DNA from: Marsupella aquatica
Taxonomy: Eukaryota; Marchantiophyta
Length of the DNA: 64,000 bases
Assembly: GCA_973895155.1 (NCBI GenBank)
Contig: OZ316892.1
Location: 27,280,001-27,344,000 of the forward strand
Direction of reading: 5' to 3'
Below the pieces are notes generated by a model. That model searched no databases and was not told where the DNA came from. It was given only the letters and a program-made list of their open reading frames with translations. A program made the position numbers and the translations under genes. Shown in pieces: positions 1-11,754 of the stretch (positions within the stretch are counted from its first letter, which is position 1; each line of letters begins with the position of its first letter).

Positions 1-64
1 CTTTCCCCCAGGACATGCTCATGCCTTGTCCTAAAGCTTGTCCTAAAACACTGGGACCATAACC

Positions 65-360
65 CTAGAGAATCACTCGTAAGTTGGATTATTAGAATGA
101 GGTGCGAACAAATGAAGGTAATTTTTAATCTTGTTGGGGTAATAATTATAATCAAAACCTTATACTAAAAGCATTTAAAAATCCAATTTTGGTAAAAATA
201 TTAGTTTTTATATTCAACAAGGTATTTTAGTATTTGTCAAAGTCATATAATAAACGGTTGTACAAGGGTATTTTTAATTGAATTTATTTTTTAATTAATT
301 TTTTCAAATTTCATTGGTTTGTTCTCACATGTTTTAGGTGTTTTACTCTAAGTGATTCCC
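65..360. repeat. Dispersed AT-rich repeat, MITE-like copy 1
   Basis: An AT-rich block runs from a GAGAATCACTCGTA-like left edge to an AAGTGATTCCCC right edge; these are imperfect inverted repeats. The left part (GAATCAC..., GGATTATTAGAA, AACAAATGAAGG, AATAATTATAATCA) reappears in the same order near 14645-14730. That marks a dispersed element family. No coding capacity and no certain target duplication were seen, so the class is a guess (MITE or other short non-autonomous element). Confidence 0.35.
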
Positions 361-1159
361 CAAGGGACCATAATGGCTTAACTCTAGCAACCAACTCAAG
401 GTCCTCGCTCAATTGATAGTCTAGGGGCCAAGTGCGCTTGGAACTCAACCTCCATGTCTACTTGGCCTTGCTTCCTAACCGCAAGTTTCCTTAGGAAACT
501 AAACATGGTTTGGCGACTATTTCGGCAGGATTTGGCAAGACAGTCGAGTTCTGCGAATCATTTTGGCAAACTCAATTTTGTTATTCAAATTATCCATATA
601 TTACAAATACTACTAGTTGAATGCTCGAGCTTTGCTCATAAGTAAACATTGAGTAGTGTTGTGCCCATTTCCAGTTTCACCCCAGCAATAGTTGTGCCCC
701 ACAGTCATTGTCTAGAGTTCAATAATTTTGGACAATAGCTTTAATTGATTGCTCTTTACGTTCTCCAATGTGGACCATAGATTTTGATAGTCAGGTTACT
801 TTGTCTTATTGATAGTTTTGCTGTGTAGTCCAGATGCAGTTTGTCTTAGACATTATATATACATCTTGTATATGTGTAACTTAAAATTGTTTTTCCTTGG
901 TGTTTTTCATTTTCTTCTCCTAGACCCTTTCCTTAGCTCTACATATACTTTTTTCAGTCTTGCTCATTCTTGATCATAGGATGTTATGTGCATTCATAAA
1001 TTTAAATAATTTTTAATTCAAATTTCATGCGGGTGCTCTTGAATTTTCTTCTACAAGACTCTCTCCTTAGTTCTGTACCTGTCCTTCCATCTTGCTCATT
1101 CTGTATTATAATATTTTTCTTATTTTTATATGTAATACTAGCCCCATGCGTGTGCATTG
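361..1159. other. Gene-free stretch
   Basis: AT-rich, with only short spurious frames in all six readings. No RNA gene, repeat array or recognisable domain was seen. Confidence 0.5.
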
Positions 1160-1510
1160 CACAAAAGATGTCAAGGTGGAGAAAAGATCTTGAAGTGAAA
1201 AAAGATGTCAAGGTGAGGAAAAGAAATAGAGGTGAATAAGATTTTAAGGCGAGGGAAAGATGTCGAGGAGAGAAAGATATCAAGGTGAGAAAAAGATGGC
1301 GAGATGAGACAAAAGATGTCAAGGTGAGAAAAAGATAGCAAGATGAGAAACAGATATTTAAAATGTTGAGGTGAGAAAAAATGGTGAGGAGACAAAATGA
1401 TGTTGAGTGCAAAAGAAGTTTGAGGGGGAAAAAGATATAGTGTCGATTAAAAGATGTCAAGGCAAGATATTGAGGTTAGGAAAAGATGTCAAAAAGATAT
1501 TGTGCAAAAG
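1160..1510 (+). repeat. Purine-rich degenerate minisatellite
   Basis: Roughly 20-bp units of the form AAAAGATGTCAAGGTGAG recur about 15 times with many substitutions and length changes. The + strand is almost all purine apart from the TGTC core. The short frames here on both strands (lysine-rich on +, Ser/Phe/Leu-rich on -) are translations of the repeat, not genes. Confidence 0.75.
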
Positions 1511-2639
1511 TGATAAGGGAGAAAGGTGAGGACAACATAAGCATACACATTTACACAACCCCAGGTGGAGAGTGACATCCCCCCTCCTTCTCATTGCCTT
1601 CTCTCTGCCCTTTCTCTTGGGTTACCTCTCCCTTTGTCCCACCCCTGAAAGACCTGTATGTCTCCTAGTCCCTATCTCCTCATAATGTTGTCCCAAGTGC
1701 CCTATACTAATGGCAACACATGGCATTCACATAAAGCCTATGTCATCCTGCTCTTCTTGGGAATCTTTGTGCATACCAAAAACCTTTGTGGTTTGCTCTA
1801 GAGTTTACTTTAGGCTAGGATAAAAGAGTTTATAAAATCCAATGATTATAGAATCTTCCTTCCAAAAGTGATTTTTTAAACCTAAGACCCACCATTTTTG
1901 GCTGGATAGGGTACTGTAATAGTAAAAAAATTCAATCTTGCTCAGCCTTTACTATAACATGTTTTGTTTATCCTTCTTTCTAATTAAAATTAAAATTGGC
2001 ATTTCAGACTATATAATGAAATGCATTTATATTCTCTAGCGTTTCACTCTATACATTCCATTTCTCTTTAAAATCTAAAAGCTGTACAATTAGAATAGTG
2101 GTATAGATTTGGCTAAGTCATGGTCTAGATTCTAAGTTGTGCCACCCAAGTAAGTCTAGAACATAGCTTCCGATGCTCTTAATTAGATAGACTTTAGCCA
2201 CTTTGATACAGTATCATTGTTTGCATGTTCCCAAATTAAAAAAGAAACCTTCAAAAGGTATCTATGGCTTGCTTTGTAGTTTTGAAACGAAAAGCTATTA
2301 TCCTTTCGCCCACTTCATGTAGGATTATGATTGCCCCAACTCTCTGAAACTGTAGCCCCATCAGCAGCTCGATGCGGGAAAACTTGGTTCCAGAGCTTCA
2401 ACCTTTTAGGGAACAATAGGAGGCATTGGGGTTTATGTTCCATGCCCTAGTGAAAGAATGATGCCGAGACAACACCAGCAGAGACAATCGTTATCGGCGT
2501 CAAGTTGCAGAAAGTGACATAACCTGGCAGGCTCTTCTTGACACTGTTTTTGCTGGACCCAATGTCTGAGGATCGCACAATCCCCCTTCTTCTTTGGAAG
2601 TTTGTTCGATGCAAACAGTCACACATCAAAATGGTTAGA
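1511..2639. other. Gene-free stretch
   Basis: Intergenic-looking AT-rich sequence without a frame, domain, tRNA or clear repeat that can be supported. Confidence 0.45.
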
Positions 2640-3830
2640 TCCGGCCGCACAAAATGATCGATGAAAGTGTGATATACACCTTCAGAAATAAGTGATCATG
2701 AATTTGACTTGATTTACTTTCTTATGTTCTTTGGCAGTCTGATTGAACCCCACCAAGTAATCGATGAAAGTATGATATATACTTGAACTCCAAACAAAGT
2801 GATATATTGATGAGTTGAATGCTTTCTTATGTTTTTAGCAGTGTGATATTCACTTGAACCCCACCATGTGATCGATCAAAGTGTGATAAATACATGACCT
2901 GTAAGTAGTGATAGATGAATTTGACTCTAATAAGTTTCTTTTTACCGGGAGAAAGTAAATTTTTCTGCTCTTAATTCTTGTCTCCCACCATTCCTTTTTT
3001 CCACGCCATTCCTGCAGATGGAAGCGTACTATGAATATCAGAATACTTGAACCGCAAAAAGTGATCGATGAATCTGTCAGTATAATTGAACCTGATCTCA
3101 ACTATGAATCTGTCAGTATACTTGAACCGCAAAAAGTGATCGATGAATTCTGACTTGAGCACCTTTCTTCTGCTCGAAGAACATTACATTTTATGCTCTT
3201 CTGGGAACCATTGATGCCTTCCTTCCATGCCACTCTTCAGATGTAAGTGTACTGGACTGTGCACACAGTCAGTGGCCGTTTCTCAACTGTCTGTGAAATT
3301 GTGATATACACTTGAACTCACTGCAAAAAGTGATCGACGAATTTGACTTCAGCAACTGTCTTTTACGGGAGGAACATTATTCTTTCAGCTCTTCTTGTCT
3401 CCCAACATTTCTTCCTTCCATGCCATTAATTCAGATGCAACAGTACTGGACATTGCACGTGGTCGTCGTCTCAACTATGAAAATGCGATATACACTTGAA
3501 CTTACCCAAAAAAGTGATTGATGATCGAATAAGTTTCTTTTTGCCGGAACAACGGTATTCTTTCTGCTCTTCTTCTCTCACCATTCCTTCGTTCCACGAC
3601 ATTCCTTCAGATGCAAGCCTACTGTACTGTTCAGACAATGATGTGGTCGTCTACTCAAGTACAAAGCTGTGATCGTCTTTTCAACTACGAAAGTGTGATA
3701 TATACTTGAAGTCTTGAACTGTAAAAAGTGATCGCTGAATTTGACTTGAATAGGATTGTTCTGCTGGACGAATATTACTCTTTCTGCTCGTCTTGTCACA
3801 CACCGAAGCAAGCTAGAGTGTTTGTCTTCT
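2640..3830 (+). repeat. Degenerate tandem array, unit about 190-210 bp
   Basis: The block AAAAAGTGATCGATGAAT recurs near 3056, 3132, 3327, 3512 and 3724. It is usually preceded by GTGATATACACTTGAAC and followed by TTTGACT, a CTGCTCTTCTTGTCTCCC-like tract and CATTCCTTCAGATGCAAG. Spacing of the later copies is 185-212 bp, and more diverged units reach back to about 2648. It reads as an old satellite-like array. The frames across it carry stops and are not genes. Confidence 0.7.
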
Positions 3831-6800
3831 CAACTCCATCGCTTCGTCTGTTCGTCGAGATTCACGAGCCGACGAACTGAGCAGAGCCGCAGGAGGGGAC
3901 TCCGAGGCGTCCAATGTTCCACGTGATCAGAAAACTGTTCGTCTGTTCTTCTCCAGATAAACGCCGAAATGCGAGGTTAACAATCATGACGCTCAGAATC
4001 CGACGACGCTGTCAGCACAGCATCCGACGGCAGCATTGTCTTATTTTCTCGTCGCCATGTTGTGACCGTCGGATAAGATGTTGGGCCTCTGCAAGTTGGT
4101 CTTGCTGTGTTTTATTATTAGAGTGTTTTCTTAACTTGAACGCATTTCTATGGGTGGCTTTACAAGACGTTGGGGAGTTTCCTCATATTTTATGTCTCCA
4201 AGATTTGATAGAGCCATTCATTTGGGAGAAGATTTCATTGATAGAGCCATCCATTTATATATATCACATGAATATGACATTTAGGATGTACGACACCCCT
4301 GCATACAGTGATAATCCTAGTTTTTTCCTTTCAATCAATGAATGCACCCACATTTTGATGTGTGATTACCAGCAGGGTAAACACATTGCACAAGGCAAAA
4401 AAGGCTTAACAGGGAAACATGGTACCAAAGGCAAAGCAATGAAGGGGAGGGAAAGGCCCCCAAGCAAAACAAGCCAAGGGGACCTCAACCAAAAACCAAC
4501 AAAGGAACAAGTACAAAAAAACCTACCAGGGAGCTCTCATAATAATCATCCCCTAGCCCCACTGTCATCCATTTGGGAGAAACAGTTGTTGTTCACTTTA
4601 CAAAAAAGTTGGGGGCACTTTGAAGACCTTGGGGGGAGGGGGTCTTGTAACGTAGTACTCATCATGTCAGTCAATCATCAATGTCAATGATAGGAAAAAG
4701 GGATCTATATGATAAGGAAAAAAAACGTAAGCGAGAATGGACCACAATGGTGGACATAGTGCTCCCATGGACGGCACTCTGGACTGTAGCTATCTTGCAA
4801 TTTTGCCTCCTTCCACTTCCTTGTTTAGTCACCGTTGATTTCATATAATCTACTTTCTGATCCAGAAACCATGTTTGGCTTAGCCAACAACAAAAATTGA
4901 AATAGAAGGAGCCCTATTTCTAGATTTGCTCCATTGGTGTTTTTCTAGGCCATCCCCGACACAAGATGGAGTAGGGGTAGGCATGGGATCTTAGGGGCTG
5001 ACACTAAAGGAGCAGCACGTGTCATTCAGGTGGAATACATGGTAACGCAGTAACAGGACTTTGTTGGACAGATGGACTAGGATTACCAGCTCTAGCCTGT
5101 TGTGGGCTTTCAGCTGTGGGCCTGTGGCTATTACATGTCCATTGAAAGCTATTTGTAAATTGCAAGTGACTTGACTGATTGAGTTCCCCAATCATCATAG
5201 TTTTCATTGATCATATCATTGAATGTTTGGTATTATTTCTAGTTGTTGGTATTTGCCTCAACCTCTCCATGGGTGTTTGTATAATTATTTGAAATCTGGT
5301 TTTGAACATCTTTAATATCTCTCTTTTATAATGTGAAATAAGAAATTAGTATTGAAATTTTGAGCAGTTTCATAGAATATGTTTTTATAAAATAGAAGGA
5401 TTACACTTGATACCCTAAAATATGTTATAGTCTATGGACTGTAAACGAAGGACTGTACTGTGGAATGTACTAACTATCAATTAGTGGAGAGGCGGAGCAA
5501 ATATCATGATTATAAAGGAATGCATTCTCAGTCTCAAACTGGGAGCAGACCTGCAAATTTCTGACCTGGCATGGGCAAGTGTAGTACTTTGTATGATGGG
5601 GTTCGCGGATAGTACTGAGGGACAATACGGTAGAAAAATCATAGCAGGCCATCCATATGACCACACCACACTTGTCAAATGTTCGACACTAGTGCAAATT
5701 TGCATCGCTGTCAAGTGTAATAGCTATGTGACTTCAAATAATCTTGTAACTACGACTGAAGATTTGGAGCAAAGTATTGCGTCAGGATTGTCAAGTTTGT
5801 CCGGGAAAATATTCTTAGTTTCCCCCCATTTTTCAACACTGCCGTCAATTGACTTCAACAATATGGGGAAGTCTACACCATAGCTCTTTGCCAATTGCTT
5901 TGGAAGAGATTCCTCCTGGGCACAGATTTCATGAGCTATGTGTGAGGTTCTTGGAGAGCTCACATGGGTGTTCACTCTCCAATGGTCATTAATTGTTTCT
6001 TCTCCTGTCATCTCAACATGGCCAACACTCATGTGTGGGAAAATCAACGACCCTTCAATCCACCAGTAGTTGTTGCACTGGGTTATTGTTACGGAAAGAA
6101 TGAAGGATATTGAAAGGACATGACCAATGAAGAATTTGACAGGATAAAATTTGAATGAGGATGGGAATTCCCCGTCCCTGCCACCCGCCCCCCCCCCCCC
6201 CCCCCCCTCAACTTACTCCGTGACCCGGGGCAATCACGGGGCCGCAGGGATGTACAATGTAGGAAGGAAGTCACAAGAATGGCCACGGACAGAGGGCCCA
6301 TTATCAAGGCACTACAGGTCGCAAGTGGTCATCCTGGGTACTCTGCAGCATTTACAATATATATGTGACATGTTTGTGTCCCTATAGATGTTGATTCACT
6401 TAGTCAAGCTTGGTCTGCCATTGCCAACACACCCGGGAAACATTCACCTGTGATACCTCATGATTGCACATTACAGAGATCTAAGCCATACACCCTTATC
6501 ATAAATGCAACTCCAAGTTTTTCCACTTAATTGTGACATGGTGCAAACCCTAGTTAAGTCGACACTGGATGCTTATTTGGGGGAGTGTGCAGTGTCTTAG
6601 CAAGAGCTTATTGTAAGAGCTATCTTGCATGTAGCTGGCCCTAAAACTCCTCAATCTCTGGGTTATAGCATTGAGGGCAGGGGCAGTGGATTGTCTTGTC
6701 TTCATTTTTCGAAGGTTGGGATTGCAAAGGCTAGAATATTTTTAATGATAGGTCTAATCAACATCAGAATTTTGATAGAATCCAAGCTCAGGACAGAAGT

Positions 6801-7607
6801 AGAAAGTTTAGGAAGACCAGTTAATGGGATCTTGAGCTGCCACCATGAGGTGGCTTTTCAAATCTCACGGCCAGACTAGTTTTGATCTCCTTTGGGTTGG
6901 TTGCACCAACCCTCCCGCCTCTGGCTCCCATTGTATTCCTTACTGGGTAGCTGTTGTCCAGGGGCCGGTTAGGGTGTTGAGGTCCTTTCTAGACAGAACG
7001 GCCATAATGATTTTACATTGGGTCTTGGTTTTTCACTTACAGAGCCATCAAGCCTCACAGGTGAGGCATTTTGGCCATTTTGTCTCCTTAAGTAGTACCT
7101 TGCCAGAAGGGTCGCAAATTGAAGGCCAGCTAACATGCAAGACAGCTCTAAAAGTTTCCAAGTTAAAGCAAAAATATTTGATACTAAACCTACCTAGTAG
7201 TGGTGTTGCATAGTGTGCAACTTTCAAAAATTGTAGTGGGTGAGGGAGTGCATGTGCACTTAGGGAGAGCTTAGTAGCTTAATACCGTCAACATTTCCAT
7301 GTTGAAACAAAACTTAATAATTGGTCTTTGCTTGGTGGAAGAGACACTAGACAGACCTATTTTCAGTTAAGGCATTTTTATGGAGCAAAGACCAATTGTG
7401 CAACTCCTAAAAATCATAGTATATTTCAATCTGTCAAAAAACAAGCAGAGCCCAACCTGGAGACATGATTCCTCAGGCAAAAGAACCAATCAAGGGAGAC
7501 AACCAAAGGGCCAAGAAAGGCCAGGAAACAAAGAAACAAGAGAACAACCAAAGACCTAAATCATTTTAGCCGCCCACTGCCCGCTAGCTGCCCGACTGTT
7601 TTTTGGA
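3831..7607. other. Gene-free stretch with a poly-C tract
   Basis: No supported gene. A 258-residue frame at 3914-4690 is open but shows no domain, and its composition (Arg/Cys-rich, then Lys/Gln-rich) looks like chance. A run of 20 C residues lies at 6188-6207, with a matching proline run in one frame. The rest is anonymous intergenic sequence. Confidence 0.5.
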
Positions 7608-7810
7608 GTCACACTTTTTCTAAGTGTGACTAGCGTGTGAATGATCCCCACTTTTGGGTGGGCAGTCACACTTTTTCTAAGTGTGACTAGCGTGTGAATG
7701 ATCCCCACTTTTGGGCAGTCACACTTTTTCTAAGTGATCCCCACTTTTGGGCAGTCACACTTTTTCTAAGTGTGACTAGCGTGTGAATGATCCCCACTTT
7801 TGGGTGGGGT
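7608..7810 (+). repeat. Four-unit tandem repeat of a perfect hairpin
   Basis: Units begin at 7608, 7665, 7718 and 7754. Each starts with GTCACACTT-TTTCT-AAGTGTGAC, a 9-bp stem with a 5-base loop, followed by TAGCGTGTGAATGATCCCC and ACTTTTGGG. The third unit lacks about 17 bp and so loses its second arm. The array abuts the tRNA-like sequence at 7815-7920 and may be the tail of the same retroelement. Confidence 0.8.
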
Positions 7811-7814
7811 GAAT

Positions 7815-7920
7815 GACAAGTCACTGTTGTCATTGACCAGATTCGAACCTGGGACCTGCTGCATCCCAAAGGAGCTCCTCTACCAACTAGCCTTGGAGAA
7901 GTTTGTGCCTACATTGATTC
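7815..7920 (-). repeat. tRNA-derived SINE-like head (box A and box B)
   Basis: On the minus strand CTAGTTGGTAGAGG (7877-7890) matches an internal pol III box A and GGTTCGAAT (7841-7849) matches box B, about 30 bp apart as in tRNA genes and tRNA-derived SINEs. The T stem pairs poorly (CCAG against CTGG with an extra base) and no acceptor stem closes, so this is not a functional tRNA gene. A SINE head or tRNA pseudogene is the best reading. Confidence 0.5.
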
Positions 7921-7981
7921 GCTCTTGGTATTTAACTGTATATGAACGTTAGGAATACTGGGCAGTGGGCCGTCACGTACG

Positions 7982-8016
7982 GGGTTAATAAAGGCTAATC
8001 GTATTGATTAGCCTCG
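7982..8016. other. Small perfect hairpin
   Basis: GGCTAATC-GTATT-GATTAGCC is an 8-bp perfect stem in otherwise anonymous sequence. It has no other context that would assign a role. Confidence 0.35.
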
Positions 8017-8160
8017 ATCTTGCCTTTCGTTCTTAATTGAGTAGTGAGCCATGGAATGAGACTTTTATAGTGGCAGGGTGTGATTTAAGACAGATATGCC
8101 CAGCGGCGGCCACGCGGCCAGTACAATAAAGTAGTCTGTCAGCTGAATGCAAAAACCACG

Positions 8161-8782
8161 GAGGTGATCATTCTGAATTTATTCGATGACACTGGTGGAC
8201 TGTTCAAACGCCTTTCACAACACGAAGTCACGAACAAATACGGTAACAGCCGACAGAAGCTTTACAGTCCCTCGCTTTCGCTGGACGCTCACACACCTTA
8301 GAAGAGACGAGCAAACAACAGCCGTCGAAGCTCCATCCTCCATTTTCGGGTCCGCACAGTATTTTGGCATGGGAGGGCTAAATTGGGGAGACTTGACGAG
8401 AGACTCTGGAGCTGGCTACGTACACAAATTTCAGGCGTTGCTGTTCCGATTTGAATCTAGGAGACGGAGGAGGCCGAGGTGATCATACCGCGACACTGTT
8501 GGACTAATCTCACGTGTTCTAGCCCTGTGTCACCGGTGGACGCGTAAGCACCTTGCAAGACGAGCAAACAGCAGCCATCGAACCTTTATCCTCCCTTGTC
8601 GGATCCTCATACCTCATACGTCATTCACTCTGTTGCAGCATTTGACAGAGCATTGGCTAGTGCGGGAGGTATAAGTTGACGAGAGACTGTGCAGCTGGCT
8701 GCGGATACAAACATATACATAGTCGTAGAGCAGGGAGGTTGGAGTTTGCTTCGACTTGAATCCAGGTGACAAAGAAGGCCGC
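8161..8782 (+). repeat. Diverged tandem duplication upstream of the polyphenol oxidase
   Basis: Copy 1 starts at GAGGTGATCAT (8161) and copy 2 at GAGGTGATCAT (about 8476), a period of about 315 bp. Shared blocks in the same order include GACACTG-TGGACT, GACGAGCAAAC-CAGCC, TTGACGAGAGACT followed by CAGCTGGCT, and a closing GAGGTGATCAT/GAAGCTGATCG. Copy 1 alone stays open (98 residues at 8186-8482), which argues against coding. It lies 1.2-1.8 kb upstream of the polyphenol oxidase start and may be an old regulatory duplication. Confidence 0.6.
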
Positions 8783-10008
8783 GAAGCTGATCGTTGTTAC
8801 TCTGCAGTGCTCTACGTAGAGCTCAACAGTTCTAACGATCAATGCAGGTGAGTGTCAACTCTGAGTAACCTTCCTCTTGCTGGAGTGTTTCAGCATTATG
8901 CGTCCTCGTCTGCCCACAAATCTATCTCTGTAAATGTCCTGCACGAACAAGCTACAGGAGCTGGGCAGAGACAGTCCGTTCTGGATTTCCTTTCTTCAGG
9001 TTTCGGCTTTAGATTAGCTTTTGTCCGGGGCATGGGTCAACCATTGTGTTGAGCAAAAGGCGAAGAGGTGTTATGAGCTTGACAGAAGCTGACGACGGTA
9101 GGTAGCATGTATATGAACGCACTTTATCTACGCTGAACCTTTTTGAGAACAATTCGGGTAGACTCATGAACAGGAACCTCTCCGAATTGTAATCTCCGCA
9201 CGGTTGCACGGAGATCTGACATCGTATCCGTTCTTCTCTCTGCATTCGTCATACTAGCCGGGCATTTCCGTGTTCATTTAATGCGGACGTAATTCCAGAG
9301 TCGAAGACGGTTCTCCCGGCATGACGTGATTCGCATCCCTTGCGGCTTTTAGCATGCTCAAGGGACAGATTTCTCTCGTGGTCTTAGAGTTTTACTTCCT
9401 GTGAGAATGTCGAATCCCTCTAACGTAATTGTGCACCTGAACATCATCGTGTAATGCTGGACATGGTGACACCAAGGGAGTACCTGTCACAAGTGATATG
9501 CAGAGATTCAGGGGTTAGTTAAGTTAAATGCAGGTACTGAGGGGTTTGTATTAGTCCTCGTATGTTGTATCTTTTTATGTTTACACTCAATGATAGCATT
9601 ATGAGAGGCACTCCTTAAGTCTGCAATGTGAGTCCGACAAACTCTCTAATTGTACTTTCCACTGACGTATTAGTTTAAGAACAGTCTACTGAATGGAGCT
9701 TCGATTTGGTGGCGTTCGTTACTTTTTACTTGGCATCCGACGAATGCCAGAAACTTAGAAGGATTTCAGGAAAGCTGCCTAGTTCATGTGGATAGTCTGT
9801 TTTCCCATATGCTTCCTGTTTCAAATCATGATTATCCCTTAGCATGGTATTCTTGTGGGATTACTCGGATCGGATCGGAAGCACGAAATCAACGATATGA
9901 CTTCATGCTTTCGCTAGTGTCCAAATTGGACAATTCGACCGAATTGAACTGATAATTTGAACCCCTTGAGTTGTGCAGTTGCTCGCTCTGGAATCGCGGT
10001 GTCGATCG
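8783..10008. other. Upstream region of the polyphenol oxidase
   Basis: No gene. This should contain the promoter and 5' leader of the polyphenol oxidase, but no unambiguous TATA box or transcription start can be named from sequence alone. Confidence 0.4.
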
Positions 10009-11754
10009 ATGGCCAAGGTGCAGCAGGATGCACCTGCATTAACAGGAGAAGGGATGATGTCGAAACGAGTGTGCATTGCCATCTGCTTTGCGGTGGTCCT
10101 CATCTCAACAACACCCGTATACGTTGAGGGGCTTCCAATCTTAGGCCCCGACTTGAACAGTTGTAAGCCAGTGTATCCTAACTTCGGGCCCGCTTCTCTG
10201 GAACCGGTCGACTGCTGCTTCGTTGAAACAAACGGACCCATCAAGGACTTCAAATTTGATTTGGACATGCCATTGAGAGTTCGTAGACCTGCTCACAAGT
10301 TAGACGACGAGTTTATCCGCAAGTATGAGCGAGCGGTAGAGATCATGAAAGCTCTCCCGCCAGAAGATCCTCGGTCCTATAAAGCGCAGTCAAATATCCA
10401 TTGTACCTATTGTGCCGGAGCGTATAACAGATTCAATTCTTCCACGGGACTGAATGTGCACATGAGTTGGTTTGTTTTACCATTCCATCGGTGGTATCTG
10501 TACTTCCACGAGAAGATTCTGGCAAGCCTCATAGGTGATCCAACCTTCGCCGTTCCCTACTGGGCATGGGATGTGCAGAATGAATATAATCCACCAGCCA
10601 ACACAATGCCACCGATCTACGTCAACAAAAGTTCTTGCTTTTACGATGAGAAACGATCTAGATTCCACCAGCCTCCTATGAGGGTGGACTTTCAAACTCC
10701 GTCTCCTGTAGGTAATAGGGATCCTGATGTTGTGTTGCAAGATAACTATTATAACTTGTGGCGGTCAATGATAGGCCAAGTCCAGACTTCAGAGGCTTTC
10801 TACGGTGGGAAAATTTCTCTAGAGGATGGATATCTCATGCGTCCGGGCGTGGTGGAAATGGGTCCGCATGCTGCTGTCCATGATTGGACTGGTAACGCAG
10901 AGGACCCGAATGGAGAAGATATGTTTCCCGCATACTCAGCAGCACGGGATCCTATTTTTTTCGCACACCATTCCCAAATAGACAGATTATGGTGGATGTG
11001 GAAGAGCTGGGGGGGTAAGGACTTCAATGACCTTGACTGGCTTGATACCGAGTTCCTCTTCTATGACGAGAACGCGGACCTCGTACGTGTTACGGTTAGA
11101 GACACTTTGAATTGGGACAACTTCAGGGTCAGTTACGAGCAAGAGGATCCCGACTGGCTGAACTACACACCGAAATCCATCCGGCATATATATCCTAAGT
11201 TTGCCCGAGCCAGCATTCTTAGACGATTTTGGACTGAAGTGGTGACAGGAGGTACCTATAGAAATATTGTAATGGCACTCGGAAGCTTTTTTCAGAGGGA
11301 ATCAAATGGGATAGCAGCTGTCCTGGGAGGAGGAAGGAGATCTAAGGTGACCTCACGTGTGTCTAGGACCGAGGTGCTCACGGGCTTAGAGGATCCGTCG
11401 GTGTATGACGAGGTGTTGGTGATCAGCGGAGAAGTGCGGAAGCCGCTCAACGTCAGCATGACAATCAACATGTTCCTAGAGCTTCCGGAAGCAGACGAGA
11501 ACACTCCTCAGCATTGTGTGGAGTTTCTTGGCGGCGTGTTCGTCGACAGCGAAGGGGTTCGTGATGGAATGGACCCGACTGTTCCCCGGACATTCATTAA
11601 AACTATTGGCATCAAACAGACGATCCAGATTTTGGGTATCACTCGCCAGAAGTCGTTCGATCTCACGTTCGTTCCCGCATGGGATCCAAAGCAGGACGCT
11701 CACGTTTCAGTGAGAGTCACTGGCCTGAAGGACGAAATGAGGCAGGCGAGATGA
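10009..11754 (+). CDS. PPO: Polyphenol oxidase (tyrosinase/catechol oxidase family), secretory type
   Basis: A type-3 copper enzyme oxidising o-diphenols to o-quinones with O2; 581 residues from the first in-frame ATG, no intron needed. Numbering from 10009: CuA ligands H131 (in HCTYC, with thioether Cys C135), H151 (VHMSW) and H160 (PFHRWY); CuB ligands H287 and H291 (HAAVH) and the FFAHH pair 320/321. A DWL motif follows near residue 343 (PPO1_DWL domain) and a KFDV-like C-terminal domain from about 450. A second start pair, MMSKR at 10054/10057, precedes a hydrophobic stretch (VCIAICFAVVLI) typical of a signal peptide, so translation may start there (566 residues). There is no chloroplast transit peptide, unlike most angiosperm enzymes; vacuole or apoplast is inferred. 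The frame continues upstream to 9973 but without an ATG. All copper ligands are present, so it is probably active. Confidence 0.95.
   Translation: MAKVQQDAPALTGEGMMSKRVCIAICFAVVLISTTPVYVEGLPILGPDLNSCKPVYPNFGPASLEPVDCCFVETNGPIKDFKFDLDMPLRVRRPAHKLDDEFIRKYERAVEIMKALPPEDPRSYKAQSNIHCTYCAGAYNRFNSSTGLNVHMSWFVLPFHRWYLYFHEKILASLIGDPTFAVPYWAWDVQNEYNPPANTMPPIYVNKSSCFYDEKRSRFHQPPMRVDFQTPSPVGNRDPDVVLQDNYYNLWRSMIGQVQTSEAFYGGKISLEDGYLMRPGVVEMGPHAAVHDWTGNAEDPNGEDMFPAYSAARDPIFFAHHSQIDRLWWMWKSWGGKDFNDLDWLDTEFLFYDENADLVRVTVRDTLNWDNFRVSYEQEDPDWLNYTPKSIRHIYPKFARASILRRFWTEVVTGGTYRNIVMALGSFFQRESNGIAAVLGGGRRSKVTSRVSRTEVLTGLEDPSVYDEVLVISGEVRKPLNVSMTINMFLELPEADENTPQHCVEFLGGVFVDSEGVRDGMDPTVPRTFIKTIGIKQTIQILGITRQKSFDLTFVPAWDPKQDAHVSVRVTGLKDEMRQAR

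Noticed and set aside
3914-4690. 258-residue open frame on the plus strand
   Set aside because: No domain, odd composition, no splice context and no repeat of it elsewhere; likely chance.
7608-7810. CRISPR-like array
   Set aside because: Four near-contiguous units with no unique spacers, in a plant genome; it is a simple tandem repeat.
7815-7920. Functional tRNA gene on the minus strand
   Set aside because: Box A and B are present but the T stem is imperfect and no acceptor stem pairs.
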